This document shows positions 1 through 9,005 of a stretch of 64,000 bases of DNA, piece by piece. Position 1 is the stretch's first letter; the number at the start of each line of letters is the position of its first letter. The position numbers and the translations under genes were made by a program. The notes beneath the pieces are model-generated. The model was not told the origin of the DNA. It saw only the letters and a list, made by a program, of their open reading frames with translations, and made no database searches. Source of the DNA: Robertmurraya siralis (lineage in GTDB: Bacteria; Bacillota; Bacilli; Bacillales; Cytobacillaceae); assembly GCF_005502275.1 (NCBI RefSeq), contig NZ_SWLZ01000005.1, positions 62,001 to 126,000 on the forward strand. The letters are read 5' to 3'.

Positions 1-196
1 TTCCGTAGGCTTGACCTTAGGAATTTACGGGGCAAAAACGGTGTTAGTTCTTGTTTGTTTTGGGTTGGGAGCATGTATTCTTACATGGCTTGGCTTATTG
101 CTAGGAAGAAAAGTACAAGGCTGGTTGGGAACGTATAGCGAAGCCCTTGGTGGCGGCATTTTGCTTGCGTTTGGAATAAAATTGCTGCTGCTGTAA
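1..196 (+). CDS. mntP: Manganese efflux pump MntP, C-terminal part
   Basis: The reading frame is open from the left edge, so the N-terminus lies outside the window. About 64 residues remain: two hydrophobic segments separated by a short basic loop (GRKVQGW), ending in a hydrophobic tail with no soluble domain, as in MntP (YwlD), a six-helix exporter of Mn2+. The identification rests on this fit plus position: ywlD directly precedes ywlE, rpiB and ywlG in Bacillus, and all three follow here. The fragment contains none of the family's diagnostic residues, so the call is partly contextual. Confidence 0.75.
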   Translation, partial: SVGLTLGIYGAKTVLVLVCFGLGACILTWLGLLLGRKVQGWLGTYSEALGGGILLAFGIKLLLL

Positions 197-214
197 AATG
201 GCAGCTTTTTTTTA
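187..214 (+). terminator. Terminator after mntP
   Basis: A short GCTGC/GCAGC stem overlapping the mntP stop codon is followed by eight T residues. The stem is only 5-6 bp, so it is a modest intrinsic terminator. Confidence 0.5.
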
Positions 215-366
215 TTTTGTTTCAGAGAGATAGAGGATATAATGAGAAATATTAGAAAGGGAAATACAACAGGCTTGAATGGTTTATCTTAATGATGGGA
301 AAGGTTTCATTCAGGACATAAATATTCGACTAGGACTATAGATGGTGTTTTTTTTGTAAAAAAATT

Positions 367-395
367 CTTCTTTTCTAATAAAAATGTCTTATAAT
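367..395 (+). promoter_or_regulatory. Possible SigA promoter for ywlE
   Basis: A perfect TATAAT at 390-395 lies 22 bases upstream of the ywlE GTG. The -35 position (367-372, CTTCTT) matches poorly, so only the -10 supports this. Confidence 0.35.
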
Positions 396-417
396 GTAGA
401 AAGAAGGGGGAACCAGG

Positions 418-903
418 GTGACTCGCATACTATTTGTTTGCACAGGTAATACTTGCAGAAGTCCAATGGCAGAAGCTATTTTAAAAAGTAAAAAAATTCC
501 TGGAATTGAAGTGAAATCTGCTGGAGTATATGCAATGGATGGGGCACCTGCATCATCGCATGTACAAAAAATATTGGAAGAAGAGAGTATTGAGCACGTT
601 CACCAGTCGTCTATGCTTACGAAGGGGTTAGTGGATTGGGCTTCTTATATATTCACGATGACGGAAAGCCATAAGCGAACTGTTCTCTCTATGTTTCCAA
701 ACTCTGAGGGGAAAGTATTTACTTTAAAGGAATTTGCAGGTGAAAAAATAAATAGTGATATTCACGATCCATTTGGTGGCTCCTTAGAAACATATAGAAA
801 GACCTATATTGACATCAGTGAGAATATAAAGAAAATAATCGAGAAATTAATGGTCTCGGAGACATTTAGGGAGGAAGAAGATGGAGGAGAAAAAGAAATA
901 TAA
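418..903 (+). CDS. ywlE: Protein-arginine phosphatase YwlE
   Basis: A low-molecular-weight phosphatase fold protein of 161 residues. In Bacillus, YwlE removes phosphate from phospho-arginine put on proteins by McsB, opposing McsB/ClpCP protein quality control in the cytoplasm. The signature loop is at the N-terminus: C8-T-G-N-T-C-R14-S, with Cys8 the nucleophile, Arg14 the phosphate binder, and Thr12 at the place that gives arginine specificity in YwlE. The general acid is Asp117 in HDPFGG. The GTG start at 418 follows an AAGAAGGGGG ribosome site. The 3' end overlaps the chemotaxis receptor by 23 bases, implying translational coupling. Confidence 0.92.
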   Translation: MTRILFVCTGNTCRSPMAEAILKSKKIPGIEVKSAGVYAMDGAPASSHVQKILEEESIEHVHQSSMLTKGLVDWASYIFTMTESHKRTVLSMFPNSEGKVFTLKEFAGEKINSDIHDPFGGSLETYRKTYIDISENIKKIIEKLMVSETFREEEDGGEKEI

Positions 904-2176
904 GTTTGGCCTAAGAAAAAAATTGGTCTTATTTATTACGACGCTTGCACTCATTACTTATACAACGAGTGGACTATTTATTTACTTTTTATATCCAATT
1001 ATTCAAGATATGCTGCCATTCGGAGAAATTACATTCACGATTATTACATTAAGCTTAGGGATTATTTGGTCTGGTATCTTGGCTTTTCTAGCAGCCGGAT
1101 TTATTATTAAACCGTTGCAAAAATTGGAAAAGGTTGCGTTGAAGGCGGCCCATGGCGATATCTCCGTTGATGTTGAACTTTCAAAATCCGATGATGAGAT
1201 TCGTGCTCTAGGAGTTGCTTTCAATCACATGCTTTTCAACCTGAAAGAAATGGTGCAAAAAATTGATGAAAACTTCCAAGCGACGAATGAAAAAGTAATC
1301 TCCATTTCCCGTGAATCCTCTGCTGCTGCTGAACAAGCAGAAGCGATTGCAAGAACGATTAGCGAAATTTCGATGGGAGCAGATAATTCAGCAGTGTCGA
1401 TTCAAGCAACAGCAGAGTCTGTTGAAGATGTAATCCGCATTGCAGAAGAGGTTCAGGAGACAGCTAAGAGTTCTGGAAATGTTTCGCGCGAACTGGTACA
1501 GGATCTTCAAGAATCAAAAGATATTATTCATTCATTAGTATCCGGTATTCAACGTCTTGCAAAGGAAAATGAAGATTCCTTGCAAACGGTTAAACGATTG
1601 GAAGATAACGCTGCAAAAGTAGAACAAATTATTCAGCTTGTAGGCGATATTGCAGCTCAAACGAATTTATTAGCGTTGAATGCTTCCATTGAAGCGGCGC
1701 GGGCTGGTGAACATGGCAAGGGCTTTGCTGTCGTAGCGGAGGAAGTCCGGACCCTCGCTGACGAAAGTGGAAAAGCCGTGCAGGGTATTTCTGAACTGAT
1801 TAAAAATATTCAGGAAGAAGTACAAAATGTCGTTCAACAAATTGCCAACCAAGTTGAAGTGGCCAATGCAGAAGCAGAAAAAGGTGCTAAAACAAATAAT
1901 GTCATTGAGGAAATGACGAAAACAGTCAATGAAATGGCTGAATCGGTCACAGCAATTACAGCATTAGTCGACAAACAAATGGAAAGCATCGTTCATACCT
2001 CCACCCAATCGCAAGAAGTGGCCGCAATTGCTGAAGAAACGTCTGCCGGTGCACAAGAGGTTACGACGGCAACAAACCAGCAGGCAGCGGTTATTGAAAA
2101 TGTTGAAAAGCTTGCCTCCGAATTAAAAGGACAAGCTGAAGCGTTAAAAAATACAATTACTCGTTTTAAGCTATAA
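881..2176 (+). CDS. Methyl-accepting chemotaxis protein with almost no extracellular domain
   Basis: Chemoreceptor-type signalling protein of 431 residues. Two membrane segments (about 12-34 and 47-72) are separated by only about 12 residues, so there is no periplasm-facing ligand domain of normal size. A HAMP domain follows (about 72-125), then a long coiled-coil signalling domain whose hairpin tip is recognisable at about 258-293 ([20 protein letters not shown]). It should act on CheA/CheW and flagellar rotation. It starts inside ywlE, so it is expressed with it, and it ends at a strong terminator. B. subtilis has no receptor between ywlE and ywlF. With so short a loop it may sense membrane state, an intracellular cue or a partner protein; that is inference. 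Confidence 0.9.
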   Translation: MEEKKKYKFGLRKKLVLFITTLALITYTTSGLFIYFLYPIIQDMLPFGEITFTIITLSLGIIWSGILAFLAAGFIIKPLQKLEKVALKAAHGDISVDVELSKSDDEIRALGVAFNHMLFNLKEMVQKIDENFQATNEKVISISRESSAAAEQAEAIARTISEISMGADNSAVSIQATAESVEDVIRIAEEVQETAKSSGNVSRELVQDLQESKDIIHSLVSGIQRLAKENEDSLQTVKRLEDNAAKVEQIIQLVGDIAAQTNLLALNASIEAARAGEHGKGFAVVAEEVRTLADESGKAVQGISELIKNIQEEVQNVVQQIANQVEVANAEAEKGAKTNNVIEEMTKTVNEMAESVTAITALVDKQMESIVHTSTQSQEVAAIAEETSAGAQEVTTATNQQAAVIENVEKLASELKGQAEALKNTITRFKL

Positions 2177-2189
2177 ATGATGTGTTTAC

Positions 2190-2214
2190 GGCTCCGATTA
2201 TCGGAGCCTTTTTT
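2190..2214 (+). terminator. Terminator after the chemoreceptor
   Basis: Perfect 8-bp stem GGCTCCGA/TCGGAGCC with a 3-base loop, followed by six T. Confidence 0.9.
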
Positions 2215-2220
2215 AGGTTG

Positions 2221-2288
2221 GTGCAATTTAGATGTTTTGCCGATATATTGATTTTTTCGCTGATATATTCCGATTTTCGCCGATATAT
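2221..2288 (+). repeat. 20-bp-phased CCGATATA array, copy 1
   Basis: Three copies of GCCGATAT (the middle one GCTGATAT) begin at 2239, 2259 and 2279, exactly 20 bp apart, directly after the terminator. A GTGCAATT at 2221, resembling the other repeat family in this window, precedes them. The same core with the same period occurs again at 49205-49272. Confidence 0.7.
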
Positions 2289-2600
2289 CCATTTAAGCCG
2301 TCATTAGTTTCAAGGTTTGAGGTACTTTCTGCCTTTATTAGTGCTTTTTGTTGGTAGGTTCAAAGACTTTAATCGTCTTTTTGCAGTATCCTTGGACTGC
2401 AAATGCACAAAATCTTGAAATTGTTTATTGGTTATGGACGCACCGAACAAAATGGATATTTAAGTTAAAGCCAAAGTATAAATCAGTTCTTGGGCGAAAA
2501 CAGTAAGTAAGTGACGAGCTTCATTGTTAAAAATAGCGGATTGTGTCAAAATATAATCGATATTAATTTCGGAAACAATGCGCATGGGAGGAAAACAGAT
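2289..2600 (+). other. Gap upstream of rpiB, possible gene remnant
   Basis: A frame from 2342 to the TAA at 2504-2506 encodes about 54 protein-like residues rich in aromatic and basic amino acids (FLQYPWTANAQ early, then YWLWTHRTKW and KLKPKYKSVLGR). It has no good start codon or ribosome site, so it looks like the tail of a decayed gene; I do not recognise the family. A TATAAT at 2552-2557 could serve rpiB but lacks a clear -35. Confidence 0.35.
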
Positions 2601-3044
2601 ATGAAGGTTGCAATTGCATCAGATCACGGCGGAATGAATATCCGCCAAGAGTTAAAGCAATTAATGGATGAGATGGGTATTCAATATGAAGATTTTGGCT
2701 GCGAATGCGAAACATCTGTTGACTATCCGGATTATGCCTTGCCAGTTGCTGAAAAAGTGGCTTCTGGTGAATTTGATCGAGGCATCTTAATTTGTGGAAC
2801 AGGAATTGGCATGAGCATTGCAGCAAATAAGGTAAAAGGCATTCGCTGCGCACTTGTCCACGATGTGTTTAGTGCGAAGGCAACTCGAGAGCATAATAAT
2901 AGTAATATTTTGGCGATGGGAGAGCGCGTTATTGGACCAGGATTGGCTCGTGAAATTGCCAAGGTGTGGTTGTCCACTCATTATGAAGGTGGCCGCCATG
3001 AAAAACGTGTCGGGAAAATTACAGCCTACGAGGACCAACTTTAA
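2601..3044 (+). CDS. rpiB: Ribose-5-phosphate isomerase B
   Basis: 147-residue RpiB/LacAB-type sugar isomerase interconverting ribulose 5-phosphate and ribose 5-phosphate in the pentose phosphate pathway. Visible family features: the N-terminal ASDHGG (Asp8, His9) and catalytic Cys65 in ICGTGIGMS. The ATG at 2601 is chosen because a GGGAGG site lies 9 bases upstream and the protein then begins MKVAIASDHGG like its relatives; the frame is open further upstream but without a ribosome site. ywlG follows after a short gap, in the B. subtilis order (ywlF-ywlG). Confidence 0.95.
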   Translation: MKVAIASDHGGMNIRQELKQLMDEMGIQYEDFGCECETSVDYPDYALPVAEKVASGEFDRGILICGTGIGMSIAANKVKGIRCALVHDVFSAKATREHNNSNILAMGERVIGPGLAREIAKVWLSTHYEGGRHEKRVGKITAYEDQL

Positions 3045-3068
3045 GTTTCCTAAAAAGGAGGTATGGGC

Positions 3069-3641
3069 ATGGTAATGGAATTATCGCAATGGGAAAAGCA
3101 GCTAGAAACCATTTTACGAGAATTTAAAGAGCAGACAACGATAGCGAAAGGTCATCTTTTCGTGATTGGCTGCAGTACAAGTGAAGTAGTCGGTCGAAAA
3201 ATTGGTACTGCTGGGACAATCGAAGTTGCGGAAATGATTTTTCGAAAAGTGAAAGAATTCGCTGATGAAACCGGGGTTCAGCTTGCTTTCCAATGTTGTG
3301 AACATTTGAATCGGGCGCTCGTTGTTGAGCGAAAGACGTCAGACAGTCGAAGGCTTGAGGAAGTAACCGTGATTCCTGTTCGTAATGCAGGTGGTGCAAT
3401 GGCAACCTATGCTTATCATCATTTTGCTGATCCGGTTTTAGTTGAACACATCCGTGCAGAAGCAGGGATAGATATCGGCGATACACTGATTGGTATGCAT
3501 ATTAAACATGTTGCTGTTCCTGTCCGTGTCTCATTAAAAACGCTTGGAAACGCTCATATTACATTGGCAACGAGTCGTCCGAAGCTAATTGGTGGTGCTC
3601 GTGCGGTATATGAACGAACAACTGAAAACAAATCATGTTAA
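3069..3641 (+). CDS. ywlG: YwlG family protein (UPF0340)
   Basis: 190-residue conserved Firmicutes protein of unknown function, recognised by length, place after rpiB, and a family-type core: [13 protein letters not shown] near the N-terminus and [10 protein letters not shown] with [12 protein letters not shown] near the C-terminus. No membrane segment or signal peptide. Three ATG codons lie close together (3063, 3069, 3075). The AAGGAGG site touches the first, so 3069 has the better spacing. Co-transcribed with rpiB, ending at the terminator below. Confidence 0.85.
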   Translation: MVMELSQWEKQLETILREFKEQTTIAKGHLFVIGCSTSEVVGRKIGTAGTIEVAEMIFRKVKEFADETGVQLAFQCCEHLNRALVVERKTSDSRRLEEVTVIPVRNAGGAMATYAYHHFADPVLVEHIRAEAGIDIGDTLIGMHIKHVAVPVRVSLKTLGNAHITLATSRPKLIGGARAVYERTTENKSC

Positions 3642-3679
3642 AAACCTCTAAAAAAATTTGCATACATCTACATTTTTTT

Positions 3680-3709
3680 GCTTCTACTATTCGGTAGAAG
3701 CTTTTTTTA
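3680..3709 (+). terminator. Terminator of rpiB-ywlG
   Basis: Perfect 8-bp stem GCTTCTAC/GTAGAAGC with a 6-base loop, followed by a run of seven T. Confidence 0.9.
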
Positions 3710-3716
3710 TTTTTAG

Positions 3717-3742
3717 TGTAACTTTAAAGTAAGAGAGACGTG
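3717..3742 (+). promoter_or_regulatory. Autoregulatory ECF-type promoter
   Basis: TGTAAC (3717-3722), 16 bases, CGTG (3739-3742). Bacillus SigM/SigW/SigX promoters follow TGAAAC-N16-CGTC with TGTAAC as a common -35 variant. It ends 35 bases before the ECF sigma gene, so the sigma factor probably drives its own operon. Confidence 0.65.
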
Positions 3743-3776
3743 TACCTTACGGATTACTTTTTAAAGGGGAAAAAGC

Positions 3777-4310
3777 ATGCGCACTCGAAAAAATGAACTT
3801 GAAATTTTATACAGGCAATATGCGAAATCCCTGTACTTTTTTTTATTAAAAATGTCGGGCTCGAAAGAACTGGCAGAGGATTTAACACAGGAAACCTTCG
3901 TGCGAGCAACGATTTCTCTGTCAGAGTATAATCGCGAGGACGTCCGAGCGTGGTTATTTAAAGTGGCGAGAAACGTCTATATAGATGAGTGGAGAAAGCG
4001 GCAGAGAAGAAAGAAAATTCCCTTTGCAGAAATTTTTACAAAAGAAAATGAGATCCTCAGCCCTTATGGATTGCCTGAGGAAGAAGCATTAAAGATGGAG
4101 GAAAGGGAAGATCTACATACTTTCTTGAAATTTTTGCCAGAGCAATATAGAACAACTTTATATTTAAGAGAATTTGAATCATTTAGCTATAAAGAAATCG
4201 CCGAGGCACTTGATTTGACGGAAAGTCAAGTAAAAGTGACCATTCACAGGGCGCGAAAGAAATTATTACAATTAGCGAAAGAGAATAATTGGAGGGAAGA
4301 ACGTGAATGA
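3777..4310 (+). CDS. ECF-family RNA polymerase sigma factor
   Basis: 177-residue two-domain sigma factor. Region 2 spans about residues 8-75 and includes AEDLTQETFVRA and RAWLFKVARNVYIDEWR, the core-binding and -10-recognising helices. Region 4 spans about 118-170 and includes the helix-turn-helix FESFSYKEIAEAL and SQVKVTIHRARKKL, which reads the -35. There is no region 1 or 3, as usual for the ECF group. The ATG follows AAAGGGGAAAAAG. It overlaps the downstream anti-sigma gene by 8 bases. Overall it resembles the SigM/SigX type of cell-envelope-stress sigma factors, but I cannot assign orthology. Confidence 0.93.
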   Translation: MRTRKNELEILYRQYAKSLYFFLLKMSGSKELAEDLTQETFVRATISLSEYNREDVRAWLFKVARNVYIDEWRKRQRRKKIPFAEIFTKENEILSPYGLPEEEALKMEEREDLHTFLKFLPEQYRTTLYLREFESFSYKEIAEALDLTESQVKVTIHRARKKLLQLAKENNWREERE

Positions 4311-5298
4311 GTGGAATAAGGAGAAGGAGAAAAAAATTTTATTAAAGTATCGCTTTATGTTAACGATGAAAATTTTGCGCATCTTAATTGTGTTCTTTTT
4401 GCTGTACGTGGTCTACATGATGATTGTCTCCATTAGTTATGAATCTCTACATTTGGATAGAAAGCATGCGTATTATAGTAAAGTTGCTTTGGAGTGGACA
4501 AATCCAAACATAAATGGGGATATAGACGGATTTGTGGATAGTGAAATTACGCCATTTCTGACGCAAAAGATCTCTTACCCGTTGTTCAAGACGATTGGGA
4601 AGGAGGAGAAGCAAGTAGGCGAAATGAACATTCGTAAATCGCTGTTGTTTTCATCGCGGCCGTTGGACAATGTGACGATCCCTGAGGACAATCACTTTTC
4701 TTTTTCCTTACCGGAACACCCTAAAACAGGAGACAGGCTAAAGGCTAACGAGGATCCGAGGGTTTGGGATACGTTAGCTAAACTTCATGAAGGAACGGTA
4801 GGGGAGCTCGCCTTTTCAACGACTGATTTCATGACAGCTGAAGAACTTATTGATTTGTTAAAACCGTATGATATTGATATATTATGGGCCCCGCTTTATA
4901 CAGGTGAATTCACCGTTTTTCAACCAGGAGGATGGGGTGGAGGAGAAGAAATCTCAATTATGAGTCCCTTTGGGCTTACGGGAGGACGAGAGATAGATGA
5001 TGATTATTTATCGGAAGGACAAATAACCGTTATATCAGAGGAACACCTAGAAGAAAATGAAAAAATGATGCTAACCAATATGAAAAACCTCCTCACCAAA
5101 GAGCCGAAGAGATACTATGAAGGGTTTTTAGGGCTGGACTATCTTAAAGAGCGCTATGATTATTTGCGGGAGAATGGATTTATCGTCTATGGAGCAGTAG
5201 TGACCGGTCCGGTAAAAGAACTGCTGAAGCTTCAGGATGTACCCGAAATACGAGGGGAAAGGCTTGGAGAGCTCGAGTATTGGAATTGGGAGGAATAA
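4303..5298 (+). CDS. Membrane-anchored anti-sigma factor
   Basis: 331 residues with one membrane helix at about 24-44 after a short basic cytoplasmic head (NKEKEKKILLKYR), then a long extracytoplasmic region. The layout, and the sequence around TVGELAFSTTDFMTAEELIDLL and the WAPLYTGE region, fit the sigma factor regulator families (Sigma_reg_N / Sigma_reg_C) that pair with ECF sigma factors. It probably holds the upstream sigma factor at the membrane until an envelope signal arrives. GTG start after GGAGGGA; overlapped by the sigma gene, which keeps the two products in fixed ratio. The ligand or stress is not evident. Confidence 0.8.
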   Translation: MNEWNKEKEKKILLKYRFMLTMKILRILIVFFLLYVVYMMIVSISYESLHLDRKHAYYSKVALEWTNPNINGDIDGFVDSEITPFLTQKISYPLFKTIGKEEKQVGEMNIRKSLLFSSRPLDNVTIPEDNHFSFSLPEHPKTGDRLKANEDPRVWDTLAKLHEGTVGELAFSTTDFMTAEELIDLLKPYDIDILWAPLYTGEFTVFQPGGWGGGEEISIMSPFGLTGGREIDDDYLSEGQITVISEEHLEENEKMMLTNMKNLLTKEPKRYYEGFLGLDYLKERYDYLRENGFIVYGAVVTGPVKELLKLQDVPEIRGERLGELEYWNWEE

Positions 5299-5338
5299 CG
5301 AACATTTTTATTATAACCATATAATATTATTCGGATTT
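5294..5338 (+). promoter_or_regulatory. PurR-type operator upstream of glyA
   Basis: Two inverted PurBox-like motifs, AACGAACATT (CGAA at 5299-5302) and ATTATTCGGA (TTCG at 5330-5333), with centres 31 bp apart. B. subtilis PurR binds paired inverted PurBoxes with central CGAA about 30-31 bp apart, and glyA is in its regulon. The first box overlaps the anti-sigma stop codon. Confidence 0.6.
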
Positions 5339-5353
5339 TATTCGTAAATCATC

Positions 5354-5382
5354 TTGCGTATTTTTCTATTAACGATTAAAAT
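5354..5382 (+). promoter_or_regulatory. SigA promoter of glyA
   Basis: TTGCGT (5354-5359), 17-base spacer, TAAAAT (5377-5382), just downstream of the PurR-type boxes and about 45 bases before the start codon. Confidence 0.55.
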
Positions 5383-5427
5383 GGGAAGCATGTGGCAGGA
5401 GAAATAAAACATATGAGGGGGATTATG

Positions 5428-6669
5428 ATGAAGCATTTGGCACAGCAGGATGAGCAAGTATTTCAAGCGATTCAAAAAGAATTAGGTCGACAACTTACAA
5501 AAATCGAACTTATTGCATCTGAAAACTTTGTGAGTGAAGCAGTGATGGAAGCGCAAGGTTCTGTATTAACAAATAAATATGCAGAAGGTTACCCTGGCAG
5601 ACGTTATTACGGTGGCTGTGAATATGTGGATATAGCCGAGGATTTAGCCCGTGATCGTGCAAAGCAAATTTTCGGTGCAGAGCATGTAAATGTTCAACCT
5701 CACTCAGGTGCTCAAGCAAATATGGCTGTTTATTTCACGATCCTAGAGCAAGGGGACACAGTGTTGGGAATGAACCTTTCCCATGGTGGCCATTTAACAC
5801 ACGGAAGCCCTGTTAATTTTTCTGGTATTCAATACAATTTTGTCGAGTACGGTGTAGATGAAGTTTCTCACACCATCAATTATGATGATGTGTTAGAAAA
5901 AGCACGGACACATAAGCCGAAGCTGATTGTTGCTGGTGCAAGTGCATACCCTCGTGTGATCGATTTCAAACGCTTCAGAGAAATCGCGGATGAAGTGGGT
6001 GCATACTTAATGGTGGATATGGCTCATATTGCAGGACTTGTCGCTGCTGGTCTCCATCCAAACCCAGTTCCTTATGCTGACTTTGTTACAACAACAACGC
6101 ATAAAACCCTTCGCGGTCCTCGCGGGGGCATGATTCTTTGCAAAGAAGAATTTGCGAAAAAGATTGATAAATCGATTTTTCCGGGAATTCAAGGCGGTCC
6201 ACTTATGCACGTAATCGCTGCGAAAGCAGTGGCATTTGGGGAGGCACTACAAGATTCCTTTAAGGATTATGCAGCGAATATTATTGCCAATGCTAAGCAT
6301 TTAGCAGAAGAACTGCAAAAGCAAGGGCTCAACCTTGTTTCTGGGGGAACGGACAACCATCTTCTATTAGTGGATGTACGTTCACTAGGTCTTACTGGTA
6401 AAGTCGCTGAAAAGGTTCTCGATGAAGTTGGAATCACTGTTAATAAAAATACCATTCCCTATGATCCGGAAAGCCCGTTTGTAACAAGTGGCGTTCGAAT
6501 TGGAACGGCTGCCGTTACCTCTCGCGGTTTTGGTAAAGCAGAGATGGAAGAAATCGCCTCCATCATCGGTTTTACATTGAAAAATCACGAAGATGAAGGA
6601 AAGCTTGAAGAGGCGAAACAACGAGTGGAAGCCTTAACAGGTAGATTTCCGTTATATCAACAACAATAA
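5428..6669 (+). CDS. glyA: Serine hydroxymethyltransferase
   Basis: 413-residue PLP enzyme converting serine and tetrahydrofolate to glycine and 5,10-methylene-tetrahydrofolate, the main one-carbon source for purine and thymidylate synthesis. Lys226 in [14 protein letters not shown] forms the Schiff base with PLP. Other family blocks are visible: [38 protein letters not shown] and the C-terminal [15 protein letters not shown]. The second of two adjacent ATGs (5428) is chosen for spacing from AGGGGGA; the product then begins MKHL as in B. subtilis. Monocistronic, with its own promoter, operator and terminator. Confidence 0.97.
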   Translation: MKHLAQQDEQVFQAIQKELGRQLTKIELIASENFVSEAVMEAQGSVLTNKYAEGYPGRRYYGGCEYVDIAEDLARDRAKQIFGAEHVNVQPHSGAQANMAVYFTILEQGDTVLGMNLSHGGHLTHGSPVNFSGIQYNFVEYGVDEVSHTINYDDVLEKARTHKPKLIVAGASAYPRVIDFKRFREIADEVGAYLMVDMAHIAGLVAAGLHPNPVPYADFVTTTTHKTLRGPRGGMILCKEEFAKKIDKSIFPGIQGGPLMHVIAAKAVAFGEALQDSFKDYAANIIANAKHLAEELQKQGLNLVSGGTDNHLLLVDVRSLGLTGKVAEKVLDEVGITVNKNTIPYDPESPFVTSGVRIGTAAVTSRGFGKAEMEEIASIIGFTLKNHEDEGKLEEAKQRVEALTGRFPLYQQQ

Positions 6670-6679
6670 TTATGGAAGA

Positions 6680-6722
6680 AGAGCGAAGTTCTGTTGCTGG
6701 AATTTCGCTCTTTTATTTTTTG
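6680..6722 (+). terminator. Terminator after glyA
   Basis: GAGCGAA/TTCGCTC stem (6681-6687 and 6704-6710), partly extendable into the loop, followed by a T-rich tract. Confidence 0.85.
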
Positions 6723-6922
6723 GGACATTTGATTTGCAGTTAGTGTATTGGGCAAGTTAGCATCCGTAATCTTGTGTGGGCACAAAGAGAGGCCTCTTGA
6801 TTCATCCTTGCAGAAACGTGTCTTTTCTCCGAAACAGGAGAAAAACTGGAAGTAAATAGTAACTTAAATATTCACTCCTTCGTCTAAATTAATATAAGTC
6901 AATAGAATCGAGGGAGATAATG

Positions 6923-8179
6923 ATGAAATGGAAATGGAGCGCCTCTCTCCTTATCATTCTGTTTTTAACTGCATGTGGTACAGCGTCCACGCAGCCGAAA
7001 GAGGATGGAGGGCAGTTGAAAAGTCAATCGCAAAATCCTGAAAACAACTCAGGCTGGGAAACGATTGAAGTGGTGAATAATCGAAGTATTATTGCAAAAC
7101 TAGATCAAACGACAAATGATACGTCAAAGCGAGATAAGGTAGTAGAAGAAATAAAGAAAAGGGAAGAGTTTACGAACGAGCCATCTGATGAATCGGCGAA
7201 AGAAAAGCTCGTTGAGATGTCAGCTGTTCAAGAAGTCGAGGCAATGACTGTTCTGCCCTTATTAGAAGAAATATATGGTGGAAATGCAGAATTTGAAAAA
7301 AATGGTGTAGTTTTCTTTGGAAATGAAGCAACAGGTGTTGAGCCAAACGGTATTTGGATTGGGATAAAACAAGCGGATGACAAACTTCAACGTTTCGTGG
7401 ATGCTCTACAAGAAAAAGTAGATAGCGGAGACATACTGGCTAAATATATTTATATTTATTATACTCCACACACGACGGCTGAAAATAATCAGTTAGTGGA
7501 CGAAGTGTATAAGGCTGTCAACGAAATAGCCAAACAGCATTCAACACCTGAACGTCTTTCTTTAGGTGTGAGCGTCGATGGGAAAACCGGAACTATAGAA
7601 ATTGAGCATAATTTTTTAACAAAAGAACAACAACAATTATTACGAGAGAAATTTTCTGATAGAGAAACCGTGATTAAACAGGATGGACGTCTAGCTCCAA
7701 AAGAAGGTGAACCCGATATTACGTATCCTGAAGAGAAATATACCAATTCGTTAACCAATGATGGTAGTTATTATGTTCTTAGTCTTTCAGCAACAGAAAT
7801 GCTATTGGTAAGTGCGCCAACTAAGGATTCTACCAATACTGGGGACACAATATACAATGCTATATACTATCAATATCCTGATGCCCAATCGAAATTAAAA
7901 ATTGGTCAACGAGTCAAAGTGGAGTCTTCGGGACCAATAATGGAATCATACCCAGCTCAAGGAACGGCCCTTTATGTAGACGTGCTTCCTGAATACAAAC
8001 CAGACGATGCAACTCTATCCGAATCGCAGGTTATTCGAAAGCTTCTCAGTCGAATAGGGCAAGCTGCCGTTGTAGAAATACGAGAGATTTCCTATAATAA
8101 GAATCAAGATGAATGGACTATTAACTACCAACTGAATGATGAGATTCTTGAAATCACCCTCGAAGATACACTTGAATAA
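6923..8179 (+). CDS. Predicted lipoprotein with DUF3221-like domain
   Basis: 418 residues with a lipoprotein signal peptide: basic start, hydrophobic stretch and lipobox LTAC with Cys18 as the lipidated residue. A polar linker (about 19-60) leads into an alpha/beta region of unknown family. The C-terminal part (about 275-365), with YVLSLSATEMLLVS, IGQRVKVESSGPIMESYPAQG and the following beta strand, resembles DUF3221 (YobA-like) domains. It probably sits on the outer face of the membrane. Preceded and followed by hairpins, so probably monocistronic. Two ATGs (6920, 6923) are possible; GAGGGAG favours the second. Function unknown. Confidence 0.75.
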   Translation: MKWKWSASLLIILFLTACGTASTQPKEDGGQLKSQSQNPENNSGWETIEVVNNRSIIAKLDQTTNDTSKRDKVVEEIKKREEFTNEPSDESAKEKLVEMSAVQEVEAMTVLPLLEEIYGGNAEFEKNGVVFFGNEATGVEPNGIWIGIKQADDKLQRFVDALQEKVDSGDILAKYIYIYYTPHTTAENNQLVDEVYKAVNEIAKQHSTPERLSLGVSVDGKTGTIEIEHNFLTKEQQQLLREKFSDRETVIKQDGRLAPKEGEPDITYPEEKYTNSLTNDGSYYVLSLSATEMLLVSAPTKDSTNTGDTIYNAIYYQYPDAQSKLKIGQRVKVESSGPIMESYPAQGTALYVDVLPEYKPDDATLSESQVIRKLLSRIGQAAVVEIREISYNKNQDEWTINYQLNDEILEITLEDTLE

Positions 8180-8186
8180 GAATTTT

Positions 8187-8215
8187 AGAAAGCGTTTGGT
8201 TTCCAGACGTTTTCT
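8187..8215 (+). terminator. Hairpin after the lipoprotein gene
   Basis: 13-bp stem (8187-8199 with 8203-8215) with two G-U pairs and a 3-base loop. The T tract is weak, so termination may be partial. Confidence 0.6.
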
Positions 8216-8271
8216 TTATCCCGCATGGTAATATGGGAAGATGTCATTTCTTTAACAATTTAGGATAGGAG

Positions 8272-8300
8272 TTGCTCTTGGATCTCTTTTTCTGTAAAAT
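8272..8300 (+). promoter_or_regulatory. SigA promoter of upp
   Basis: TTGCTC (8272-8277), 17-base spacer, TAAAAT (8295-8300), 35 bases before the upp start codon. Confidence 0.5.
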
Positions 8301-8334
8301 TAGACGAAGTGTGAATAGAAAAGGAGAGTGTAGC

Positions 8335-8964
8335 ATGGCAAAAGTATACGTTTTTGACCACCCCTTAATCCAACATAAACTTACATACATCCGTGAAAAG
8401 GACACTGGAACAAAGGAATTTCGTGAACTAGTTGATGAAGTGGCAACGTTAATGGCTTTCGAAATTACACGTGACATGCCCTTGGAGGAAATTGAAATTC
8501 AAACACCAGTCAGCACTATGAAATCAAAGGTATTGGCAGGGAAAAAAATTGGTGTCATTCCAATTTTACGTGCTGGAATTGGAATGGTCGATGGTGTACT
8601 TAAGCTTATTCCTGCAGCAAAAGTTGGCCATATTGGACTTTATCGGGACCCGAAAACGTTAAAGCCAGTTGAATACTATGTGAAGCTACCAAGCGATGTC
8701 GAAGAGAGAGATTTCATTGTGGTTGACCCAATGCTTGCAACAGGTGGTTCGGCGATCGAGGCAATTAACTCTTTGAAGAAACGCGGAGCTAAAAATATTA
8801 AATTTATGTGTCTAATCGCTGCTCCAGAAGGGGTCGAAGCCGTCAAAGAAGCTCATTCTGATGTAGATATTTATATTGCGGCATTGGATGAAAAGCTCAA
8901 CGAAAAGGGCTATATCGTCCCAGGTTTAGGAGACGCAGGAGATCGTTTATTTGGTACGAAGTAA
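8335..8964 (+). CDS. upp: Uracil phosphoribosyltransferase
   Basis: 209-residue salvage enzyme making UMP from uracil and PRPP. The PRPP-binding motif [12 protein letters not shown] lies near residues 128-140, and the C-terminal uracil-binding block [17 protein letters not shown] is intact. The ATG at 8335 follows AAGGAGAG; the frame is open upstream from a TTG at 8272 but that lies in the promoter. wecB follows with a 41-base gap and no terminator, so the two are probably co-transcribed. Confidence 0.97.
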   Translation: MAKVYVFDHPLIQHKLTYIREKDTGTKEFRELVDEVATLMAFEITRDMPLEEIEIQTPVSTMKSKVLAGKKIGVIPILRAGIGMVDGVLKLIPAAKVGHIGLYRDPKTLKPVEYYVKLPSDVEERDFIVVDPMLATGGSAIEAINSLKKRGAKNIKFMCLIAAPEGVEAVKEAHSDVDIYIAALDEKLNEKGYIVPGLGDAGDRLFGTK

Positions 8965-9005
8965 GGCGATAGGGGCATGAATGAGAAGGAAAGAGAGTGT
9001 GCATA

